From CAZGWJ01 sp964529445 (lineage in GTDB: Bacteria; Oederibacteriota; Muellerivitia; Muellerivitales; Muellerivitaceae): DNA of 28,642 nt. A model generated the notes under the pieces. The model ran no database searches. It was not told the DNA's origin and worked only from the letters and a program-made list of their open reading frames with translations. Shown piece after piece: positions 22,865 to 28,642 of this stretch. The translations under genes were made by a program, and so were the position numbers. Within the stretch, counting starts at the first letter, position 1. Every line of letters begins with the position of its first letter. The stretch lies in NCBI GenBank assembly GCA_964529445.1, contig CAZGWJ010000031.1, positions 1 to 28,642 of the forward strand, given 5' to 3'.

Positions 22865-24874
22865 ATGAGCAGGACGCCTCCGGTGTCCTGCGGAACGGAT
22901 AAGCCGTTGACACCGTTTTGGAGGGGAAGGGGGACGACCCAAGGATTTCTGTGGAAGGCGGTTCTGGGGATCGGGATGCTCCTCCTCGTTGGCGGGGCGG
23001 TTGCCGCCCCGCCCGTTCCGACCCCCGCCGCGGACGACGCCGACGCCCTTTTCGAGACGGCGGCCCTTCCCGTCTTCGAGCTGACGGTCGACCCGAGGGA
23101 CTGGAACTGGCTGCAGATGAACGCCAAGGACAAGAAGACCGTCCCGGCCGTTCTGCGGATCGACGGTCAAGAAGTGGGAAAGGTCGGCCTGAGGTACAAG
23201 GGAACCTACGGGACCCTCTACCCTTGCCTGGGGGAGAAGGGGCCGACCTGCCGGAAGCTCTCCCTGAAGATCAAGTTCGACCGCTACGAGAAGGGCCTGA
23301 CGTACCGCGGTCTCAAGACCGTGAACCTCAATTCCATGCTCCGGGACCCGAGCCTCCTGCGCGACCGGCTGGCGTTCTGGGTCTTCGGGAGGATGGGCGT
23401 TCCCGTTCCCCGCGCGAACCATGTCCGGGTCCTGGTGAACGGTGAACCCGGTGGTCTTTTCCTGTTGGTCGAGCAGGTCGACCGGGCGTTCCTGCGAAGG
23501 TGGTTCGCCCCGGGGGAAGGCGCCCTGTACAAGGAAGCCTGGCCTGTCACGGAAGACCCCGGCTATTACGCGAAGAAGGCCAAGGATGCCGCGGCGGATC
23601 CGGGCGAGCCGGAGGGGAAGGCCCCGGACACCGCAAACCTTGCCGCCTTCCATCGGGACCTGGTTGAAGACGGCGGGAAGGGGGCGGCTTCGGCGATCGG
23701 CCGCTGGATCGACGTCGACGAGATGGCGCGTTATCTCGCGGCGGATTGCGCCACGCGCAACTGGGACGGTGTCACGGCTTTCTACTACCTGGGGGACGGC
23801 ACGTCCTACGGGAACCACAACTACTACTGGTACCACGATCCCGTGTCGCAACGCTTGCGGCTCATTCCGTGGGACATGGACCTGACCTTCCAAATGCGCG
23901 CGACGTACGGGAAAGTGCCGGCATGGCACTCGAAGGACACGGATTGCGCCCGCCGGTATCCGACCTCCGAGGGGGGCATCACGGTGGGTTCCCCCGCCTG
24001 CGATCCCTTCTTCCGGGCCCTGGCCGTTCGGGGGCGGGAACCCTACCGGAAGCAATTGCGCGCCGCGCTGGACGGTCCCCTGAAGGAGGGCGTTGCCGAG
24101 GCGAAGATCGACGGGTGGGCGGCCGTCCTCGACGACGCCGTGCAAAAAGACCCGAACGGACCCGGCGGACGGAACTGGCGGCAGGAGGTGGAGAAGCTCA
24201 AGGGGAACCTGCGGGCGGTCCGGCAGATCGTCCGGGCCGAGGAGGCGGGGAAGAGCGTCATGCCGCTCGAACTGTCACGGACGCGGAAGAACGAAATGGA
24301 AGGCCTCACCGAACTGCAGGCCTGGATGGGCGTCAACGGCATGTGCAATTCGACCTCCGGCCTCGCCTTCGGCCCGAATGCCAAGGACCCGCTCGGGGGA
24401 AAGAGGGACTTCCGGGCCGACTTCACCTTCCGCAACGAATCGGAAGGGCCCGAGGGAGCCTGGCAGCAATGGTGCATGTTCGCCTTCGCCCTGGAGGCGC
24501 CCCCGGAAGGGGCGGACCTTTCGGGCGGTTGGAAGGTCCGCATGAAGGTGAAGGCCGACCGGGAACGGAGCCTGCGGGTGAATCTGGACAGCCCCCGTTA
24601 TGTCATGGACAACACCCTGAACGGCGTCCTCTACGGATGGGAGGCCGCCGCGGGTCCCGAGACGAGAACCCTCGAGTTCGCCCTCGATCAGGCGTCCTAT
24701 CCGGGCTGGGCCCGCGTGAGGCCGGACGTGAAGCTCGCGGACGTGGTGCGGGGCGTGATGGGCATCTCCCTCAACCCCCAGGCGGCGGGGAGGACCGGAC
24801 AGGGGCTCCTGACGGCGGGGACCGAGGACGCGGGTTTCCTGCAGGTGGACGACATCGAGTTTATAAGACCTTAA
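22865..24874 (+). CDS. Secreted CotH-family kinase with C-terminal carbohydrate-binding-like domain (copy 2)
   Basis: This protein (669 residues from ATG 22865) is a diverged tandem copy of the preceding one. After a 28-residue polar lead comes a hydrophobic signal segment (AVLGIGMLLLVGGAVAAPP). The CotH domain repeats every block: VGLRYKGTYGTLYPCLGE, RGLKTVNLNSM, LVEQVDRAFL, ATRNWDGVTAFYYLGDG, GNHNYYWYHDP and IPWDMDLTF. Here the WDxD motif is complete (Asp337, Asp339). A Cys pair in ARRYPTSEGGITVGSPAC is shared with copy 1. The C-terminal sandwich ends LQVDDIEFIRP. The start is uncertain: ATG 22778 overlaps the previous stop as ATGA but gives a 57-residue lead; neither ATG has a strong ribosome binding site. 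A repeat copy follows. It probably phosphorylates an exported or cell-surface substrate, unknown here. Confidence 0.9.
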   Translation: MSRTPPVSCGTDKPLTPFWRGRGTTQGFLWKAVLGIGMLLLVGGAVAAPPVPTPAADDADALFETAALPVFELTVDPRDWNWLQMNAKDKKTVPAVLRIDGQEVGKVGLRYKGTYGTLYPCLGEKGPTCRKLSLKIKFDRYEKGLTYRGLKTVNLNSMLRDPSLLRDRLAFWVFGRMGVPVPRANHVRVLVNGEPGGLFLLVEQVDRAFLRRWFAPGEGALYKEAWPVTEDPGYYAKKAKDAAADPGEPEGKAPDTANLAAFHRDLVEDGGKGAASAIGRWIDVDEMARYLAADCATRNWDGVTAFYYLGDGTSYGNHNYYWYHDPVSQRLRLIPWDMDLTFQMRATYGKVPAWHSKDTDCARRYPTSEGGITVGSPACDPFFRALAVRGREPYRKQLRAALDGPLKEGVAEAKIDGWAAVLDDAVQKDPNGPGGRNWRQEVEKLKGNLRAVRQIVRAEEAGKSVMPLELSRTRKNEMEGLTELQAWMGVNGMCNSTSGLAFGPNAKDPLGGKRDFRADFTFRNESEGPEGAWQQWCMFAFALEAPPEGADLSGGWKVRMKVKADRERSLRVNLDSPRYVMDNTLNGVLYGWEAAAGPETRTLEFALDQASYPGWARVRPDVKLADVVRGVMGISLNPQAAGRTGQGLLTAGTEDAGFLQVDDIEFIRP

Positions 24875-24893
24875 AGATGATTTTTCGTGCACA

Positions 24894-24929
24894 CCCTCTC
24901 CCCTTGCGGGAGAGGGTAGGGTGAGGGGT
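24894..24929 (+). repeat. Dispersed palindromic repeat, copy 3
   Basis: Identical over 36 bases to copy 1 at 8981-9016, almost 16 kb away. It lies 20 bases after the second CotH stop and 27 bases before the DUF559 gene. Confidence 0.88.
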
Positions 24930-24955
24930 GTATTAAGATGTATCATTAAGGTCTC

Positions 24956-25354
24956 ATGTCCAAGGCACATTCCCATCTTAAAAATCATTCACGCTTTTTG
25001 CGAAAGCATTCCACGGATGTCGAACGAATCCTTTGGGGTCATCTTCGATCCCGACGCTTCCGGGGATTTCGATTTCGACGTCAACAACCGATTGAGCGAT
25101 ATATCGTTGATTTCTGTTGTTTCGATAAGCGTTTGATCATCGAATTGGACGGTGGACAGCACAATGCCGATAATGAGAGGGATGTAGTTAGAACGCATTT
25201 TTTGGAGAATAATGGTTTTCGGGTCATGCGCTTCTGGGATTCGGAAGTGATCAATGAATTGGATGTTGTACTGACGAGGATTTGGATGGCTTTGGATGAC
25301 ATCTCCCCCTCACCCCGCCCTCTCCCGCAGGGGGAGAGGGGGAGAGGAGAGTGA
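24956..25354 (+). CDS. DUF559 endonuclease-like protein
   Basis: This 132-residue protein matches DUF559, a Vsr/restriction-endonuclease-like fold. Typical blocks are FLRKHSTDVERILWGHLRSRRFRGFRFRRQQPIERYIVDFCCFDKRLIIELDGGQH (Glu in VERILW, Asp in IVDF, the E-x-D-G-x-Q/H core IELDGGQH), RTHFLENNGFRVMRFWDSEV and the NELDVVLTRIW helix. It is clearly AT-richer than its neighbours. The last 16 residues (SPSPRPLPQGERGRGE) are encoded by repeat copy 4, so the ORF runs into the repeat. No strong ribosome binding site precedes ATG 24956. It stops 4 bases before thiL. The gene reads like an inserted cassette bounded by two opposite repeat copies. Activity on DNA is presumed from the fold, not shown. 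Confidence 0.9.
   Translation: MSKAHSHLKNHSRFLRKHSTDVERILWGHLRSRRFRGFRFRRQQPIERYIVDFCCFDKRLIIELDGGQHNADNERDVVRTHFLENNGFRVMRFWDSEVINELDVVLTRIWMALDDISPSPRPLPQGERGRGE
25304..25340 (-). repeat. Dispersed palindromic repeat, copy 4 (inverted)
   Basis: On the minus strand it reads CCCTCTCCCCC, TGC, GGGAGAGGG then CGGGGTGAGGGGGA, the same element as copies 1-3 in opposite orientation. It overlaps the 3' end of the DUF559 gene, and its purine-rich edge borders the thiL ribosome binding site. Confidence 0.82.
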
Positions 25355-25358
25355 ATAC

Positions 25359-26381
25359 ATGGGCAGAAAAACCCTCGGCTCTGTCGGCGAGTTCGGGTTC
25401 CTGAAGGAACTCCGTCCCCGTCTCGGCTCCCGCGATCCCTACGTCGCTCTCGGGGCCGGGGACGACGCGGCCATCCTGCGTCCCACGCCCGGGCGCGAGA
25501 CCGTCTTCACCACCGACCTGATGGTCGAAGGCCGCCATTTCGACCTTCGGACCATCACCCCCTGGCAGTTGGGAGCCAAGTGCATGGCCGTGAACCTTTC
25601 CGATTGCGCCGCCATGGGCGCAGAACCCAAGGCGGCGGTCGTATCCCTCGGTGCGCCGAAGAAGTTCCCCTATCGGAAATTGATGGCCTTCTGTGACGGA
25701 CTGGTCGCTTGGGGCCGTAGGTTCGGCTGTTCCATCGTGGGCGGCGACACGGTGGGCTCCGACCAACTCGTCGTCAACGTGGCCATGCTGGGCGAGGTCG
25801 AGAAGGGAAGGGCCCTGCGCCGCGACGCCGCACGAGTCGGTGATGTCCTGTTGGTGACGGGATTCCTCGGCGACTCGGGCGCGGGTCTGCATTCCTTGAT
25901 GCATCCCGGGAGGAAGGCGGGCGAGGCCCGTCCGTTCCTTCATCAACGGCATCACACCCCCGTCCCCCGCTGCGCGGCGGGCCGGTTTTTGGCGCGCAAG
26001 GGATATTCCCGATGCGCCATCGACGTATCGGACGGGCTCTCCTCCGAGGTGAACCATCTCTGCGAGGAATCCGGCGTCGGTGCCGAGGTTCATGCCGAGG
26101 CCTTGCCCCTGTCGCAGGCCCTTTCCTATTATTGCCAGGAGGCGAAGATTGACCCTCTGCGCTTCGCGCTCGACGGGGGGGAAGATTACGAACTGCTTTT
26201 CACGGTTCCCCTGAAGCGGCTGAGGCCGGTCTTGCGGCGCATGTCGGCCGAGACGGGCGTGATGATCACGCCCATTGGACGCATCGTGCCGAAGAAACAA
26301 GGCGTCCGATTGATCGACGCGAAGGGGCGTAGGCGTCCCCTCGTCCCCGGAGGGTTCGACCATTTCTCGCGGGTCCGCTGA
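25359..26381 (+). CDS. thiL: Thiamine-monophosphate kinase
   Basis: This 340-residue cytoplasmic enzyme uses ATP to turn thiamine monophosphate into the active cofactor thiamine diphosphate. Diagnostic motifs are GEFGFLKELRPR at the N-terminus, GAGDDAAIL, TTDLMVEGRHFD, AVNLSDCAAMGAEP, IVGGDTVGSD, IDVSDGLSSEVNHL and LDGGEDYELLFTV. Length is normal. ATG 25359 follows AGGAG at 9 bases; this site lies directly beside repeat copy 4, so insertion of the repeat/DUF559 unit may have shaped the thiL leader. No TPP riboswitch core is visible upstream. It is convergent with the NHL lipoprotein gene, 23 bases apart, without a clear terminator. Confidence 0.95.
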   Translation: MGRKTLGSVGEFGFLKELRPRLGSRDPYVALGAGDDAAILRPTPGRETVFTTDLMVEGRHFDLRTITPWQLGAKCMAVNLSDCAAMGAEPKAAVVSLGAPKKFPYRKLMAFCDGLVAWGRRFGCSIVGGDTVGSDQLVVNVAMLGEVEKGRALRRDAARVGDVLLVTGFLGDSGAGLHSLMHPGRKAGEARPFLHQRHHTPVPRCAAGRFLARKGYSRCAIDVSDGLSSEVNHLCEESGVGAEVHAEALPLSQALSYYCQEAKIDPLRFALDGGEDYELLFTVPLKRLRPVLRRMSAETGVMITPIGRIVPKKQGVRLIDAKGRRRPLVPGGFDHFSRVR

Positions 26382-26404
26382 TCCTCCATCCGGCCTTCAA
26401 GGGT

Positions 26405-27421
26405 TCAACGGGAACCCGGGTCTTTCCGTGGCGCGGAAGGGTCGCTCCAAACCCATACGCTGTGGTTTGCGGGGTTCGATAGGTAGAAGACGGATCCCGG
26501 TCCCGCCAGGAGACCCGGTGGCGCGTCTTCCCAGTCCCGCGTGAATCCACGGTCCACCGGAGGTACCCGCCACCAGGGAGCGGGCCCCGGAAGGACCCGG
26601 ATCCAGGGTTCCTTTTCGTCCGCCTGCAAGGCGTAAAGGTTCCCGCCGGCACCCGCGAGGGCCACGACCTTCTTTCCCTGTCCGACTTGCCGGAGATTCG
26701 CCCGGTTGTTGGACAGGTCCACCAGGAAGACCTTTCCCGAATCGCGGTCCGAGACGTAGAGTTGCCCGTCCATCGCGGCAAGGGCGCCGGGTCGGGCGGA
26801 CTGCACGCTGTCCTTGAGAAGCGTCTCGACGGTCTCCAAGTCCAGCCGGAATCGCCGCAGGGCGCCCTGTCCGGGTTGGGTGAAGTAAAGGGAGCGATCC
26901 GCCGGGTGGAAAGCCATCCCCCCGATCCCGTCCATCTGGGACAGTTCCGCCGCGCCGTCCACCAGGCCCGCGGCCCCGTTGCCGGCCAGCGGCATCACCG
27001 TCCCGGAGGCGGGATGAAAGGCGCGCAACCGGCGGTTGCCCGAATCGAACAGCGCGATGCGGTTGTCGGGGAGGAGCGCCAGCGCCTGGGGATGGTCGAA
27101 GGATGCGGTGGCGGCCGAGCCGTCCTGGTGGCCGGGTGTTCCGCTTCCCGCGGCGGTGAAGATTTTTCCGTCCCCCTTCAGGGCGATTGCGCGGATCCGG
27201 TGGTTCAGGGAGTCGGCGATATAAAGGATGCTTCCGTCGGCATTCAGGACCATCCCGCTGGGAGCGTGGAAGCGGGCTTCGTCCGGTGACCCGTCCCGAA
27301 AACCGGGTTCCCCGTTCCCGGCCAGCCGTTGAAGGTCTCCGGAAGGGGGTTTTGCACAGGACGCCCAGAGAAGGGAACCCGCCAGGACCCCGAGAAGGGA
27401 CCGACCCAGGATAGGAAGCAT
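26405..27421 (-). CDS. NHL-repeat (beta-propeller) lipoprotein
   Basis: This 338-residue protein begins with a lipoprotein-like signal (LLGVLAGSLLWASC, Cys22; Trp at -3 is atypical). The mature part consists of about five to six NHL-type blades. The clearest are NGEPGFRDGSPDEARFHAPSGMVL...ILYIADSLNHRIRAI and SGTPGHQDGSAATASFDHPQALALL...IALFDSGNRRLRAF, followed by NGAAGLVDGAAELSQMDGIGGMAF. NHL propellers are binding platforms or enzymes outside the cytoplasm; no catalytic set is recognised here. The start has GGAGG 9 bases upstream and a TATAAT box at 27442-27447. Copies further along the chain are progressively more diverged. Confidence 0.88.
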   Translation of the reverse strand: MLPILGRSLLGVLAGSLLWASCAKPPSGDLQRLAGNGEPGFRDGSPDEARFHAPSGMVLNADGSILYIADSLNHRIRAIALKGDGKIFTAAGSGTPGHQDGSAATASFDHPQALALLPDNRIALFDSGNRRLRAFHPASGTVMPLAGNGAAGLVDGAAELSQMDGIGGMAFHPADRSLYFTQPGQGALRRFRLDLETVETLLKDSVQSARPGALAAMDGQLYVSDRDSGKVFLVDLSNNRANLRQVGQGKKVVALAGAGGNLYALQADEKEPWIRVLPGPAPWWRVPPVDRGFTRDWEDAPPGLLAGPGSVFYLSNPANHSVWVWSDPSAPRKDPGSR

Positions 27422-27441
27422 GTCTGATTCCTCCGACGGGC

Positions 27442-27447
27442 ATTATA
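27442..27447 (-). promoter_or_regulatory. -10 box for the NHL lipoprotein
   Basis: A perfect TATAAT on the minus strand 21 bases before the start codon. No good -35 hexamer stands at 16-18 bases. Confidence 0.4.
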
Positions 27448-27516
27448 GGCGCAGGAAGACCCGGAGGTCGGGGAAGGGGGTTTTCCGTGCTCCGCCCGAA
27501 GCCGGTCCCGGCCCTC

Positions 27517-27525
27517 TGTTATAAT
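27517..27525 (+). promoter_or_regulatory. Extended -10 promoter for tsaE
   Basis: TGTTATAAT matches the extended -10 consensus TGnTATAAT exactly, 18 bases before the tsaE ATG. No -35 is recognisable, which is usual for this promoter type. The predicted leader is only about 12 bases. Confidence 0.55.
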
Positions 27526-27543
27526 CGCCCTTCTGGGGGACGC

Positions 27544-28020
27544 ATGATCACGGGCAGTTTCATCACGAAAAGCGCGGAAGAGACCTTCGCCTTCGGCCGG
27601 GTGGCCGGCGAGAAGGCCCGTCCGGGCGAGGTTTGGGCCCTCGACGCCCCCCTCGGGGGGGGCAAGACCGTCTTCGCCCAGGGTTTCGCGGCCGGTTTGG
27701 GCCACTCGGGCCCGGTCACCTCTCCCACCTTCACCCTCCAGAACATCTATGAAGGAGGGCGGCTCCCCCTCTACCACTTCGACTGGTATCGCCTGAAGAA
27801 CGCCGCTTCGGCGGGGGATCTTGGCTTCCTGGAATGGACCGAGAAGGGGGGGGTGACGCTCGTGGAATGGGCCGGGAGATTCCCCGCCCTCCTTCCCCCG
27901 TCCTGCATTAAACTGGCGATGGAAACATTGTCCGAGTCCGAACGGCGCCTCCTCCTGGAGGTCGCCGATCCCGCGACGGCCGAACGCGCCCAGGAGCTTG
28001 TCCTATGCTGGCCGCCCTAG
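27544..28020 (+). CDS. tsaE: tRNA t6A biosynthesis ATPase TsaE
   Basis: This 158-residue protein is the ATPase subunit that works with TsaB and TsaD to place threonylcarbamoyl on A37 of ANN-decoding tRNAs. The Walker A reads APLGGGKTVFAQGFAAGLG, a variant of the usual GDLGAGKT; the Lys and Thr are kept. Other family blocks are VTSPTFTLQNIYEG, LYHFDWYRL with the conserved Asp, LGFLEW and GVTLVEWAGRFP. ATG 27544 follows a G-rich site; an upstream GTG frame would run through the -10 box. It overlaps tsaB by 16 bases, a common pairing. Confidence 0.93.
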   Translation: MITGSFITKSAEETFAFGRVAGEKARPGEVWALDAPLGGGKTVFAQGFAAGLGHSGPVTSPTFTLQNIYEGGRLPLYHFDWYRLKNAASAGDLGFLEWTEKGGVTLVEWAGRFPALLPPSCIKLAMETLSESERRLLLEVADPATAERAQELVLCWPP

Positions 28021-28642
28021 AGGTCTCCACCCGGATCTGCTCGGTGGCCCTGCTCGACATGATGTCGGGCGAGGTCGTCAACGAGCTCGCCCTGCCCGGC
28101 GAGATGGAATCCTCCCAGACCCTTCTTCCCGCCGTCGAGGAAATGCTGAAGAGGCGCCAACTCACCCCCGCGGATCTGGCGGCCGTGGCCGTGGCGGTGG
28201 GCCCCGGCAGTTTCACGGGCATCCGGGTGGGGCTTTCGACCGCGCAGGGCTTGTGCCTGCCGGGGAAGATTCCCGCCTACGGCATCTCCACTCTGGACGG
28301 CCTGGCCGAGAACCTGAGGGAGGGCGGTTGGGAGGGGGAAACCCTGGCGCTTGTCGACGCGCAGAGGGGCGAGTGCTTCGTGGGCCATTACCAGGTCGGG
28401 ACGGATTCCTTCGAGATGCTCGATGTCCCGAAGGTGATGGCGCCCTCCCAGTTCGGATCGGTCATCTCGGGAAGGGTCTGGATCGTGGGACCGGGGGCCT
28501 TGAAGCACGAGAAGGCCATCCGCGAGGCCCTGGGCGCCCAGGCCATGTTTGCCATGACGGCCTTCCACCAGCCCCAGGCCGCCAGCATCGCCCGCCTGGC
28601 TTACAAGCGCTGGCAGGCCGGGGAACGCCCCGCGGCGGAGGA
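28005..28642 (+). CDS. tsaB: tRNA t6A biosynthesis protein TsaB, C-terminus cut by window edge
   Basis: The frame begins at ATG 28005 inside the end of tsaE, after AGGAG, and is open to the window end: 212 residues are visible. The protein has the ASKHA-type start MLAALEVSTRICSVALLD, the conserved ESSQTLLPAVEEML and the signature VAVAVGPGSFTGIRVGLSTAQGL. TsaB is an inactive paralogue of TsaD that forms the platform of the t6A complex. Family members are usually about 220-240 residues, so only a short tail should be missing. Sequence beyond the edge is not available, so a C-terminal fusion (for example to RimI) cannot be excluded. Confidence 0.93.
   Translation, partial: MLAALEVSTRICSVALLDMMSGEVVNELALPGEMESSQTLLPAVEEMLKRRQLTPADLAAVAVAVGPGSFTGIRVGLSTAQGLCLPGKIPAYGISTLDGLAENLREGGWEGETLALVDAQRGECFVGHYQVGTDSFEMLDVPKVMAPSQFGSVISGRVWIVGPGALKHEKAIREALGAQAMFAMTAFHQPQAASIARLAYKRWQAGERPAAE

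Noticed and set aside
25341..25358. TPP riboswitch in front of thiL
   Set aside because: The upstream sequence is DUF559 coding DNA and the dispersed repeat; no THI-box core such as CTGAGA is present near it.

Overview
The window is about 28.6 kb of GC-rich bacterial chromosome, dense with genes on both strands. The cell envelope looks Gram-negative: there is a predicted outer-membrane porin with a signal peptide and a C-terminal Phe, several lipoproteins, and secreted proteins. Most genes follow a clear GGAGG-type ribosome binding site, and many end in a GC-rich hairpin with a T-run. Three exported proteins carry Thr/Pro-rich linkers of a kind often seen in poorly cultured phyla. I cannot assign the lineage from this sequence alone. 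I see no rRNA, tRNA, CRISPR array, insertion sequence or replication origin.

Layout. Positions 1-1589 hold a cut-off Thr/Pro-rich exported protein (-), then a PAS-GGDEF diguanylate cyclase and a small zinc-ribbon protein (+). The cyclase is preceded by four hairpins in a row. Positions 1590-2528 are an AT-richer island with two inverted repeats and a four-helix-bundle (23S rRNA intervening sequence type) protein. Positions 2538-8959 form an acetate/acetyl-CoA locus: an ADP-forming acetyl-CoA synthetase overlapping a CoA-transferase/GNAT fusion (-), divergent from AMP-forming acetyl-CoA synthetase acs (+). Positions 9142-17454 hold a lone antidote-like protein, a lipoprotein, an MscS channel, an OFA-type MFS transporter divergent from a DcaP-like porin, two related small secreted proteins, a PPC-domain lipoprotein and a phosphoglycolate-phosphatase-like HAD enzyme. 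Positions 17828-19024 are argJ.

Positions 19363-24874 are the most distinctive block, an apparent operon of a VTC-type polyphosphate polymerase domain protein, a DUF4956 membrane protein and two tandem secreted CotH-type kinases, each fused to a C-terminal carbohydrate-binding-like domain. After it comes a low-GC DUF559 endonuclease-like gene boxed by two oppositely oriented copies of a dispersed palindromic repeat. The window ends with thiL, an NHL-repeat lipoprotein (-), and tsaE-tsaB (+) for tRNA t6A synthesis; tsaB is cut by the window end.

Working together. The acetate genes offer three routes between acetate and acetyl-CoA. The GNAT domain next to acs suggests lysine-acetylation control, by analogy with the Pat protein, whose two parts lie here on overlapping genes. 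The VTC-DUF4956-CotH operon plausibly links a cytoplasmic polyphosphate- or nucleotide-handling domain, a membrane protein and exported kinases in one envelope process whose substrate is unknown. Four copies of one palindromic repeat, two of them identical over 36 bases, punctuate the intergenic spaces.
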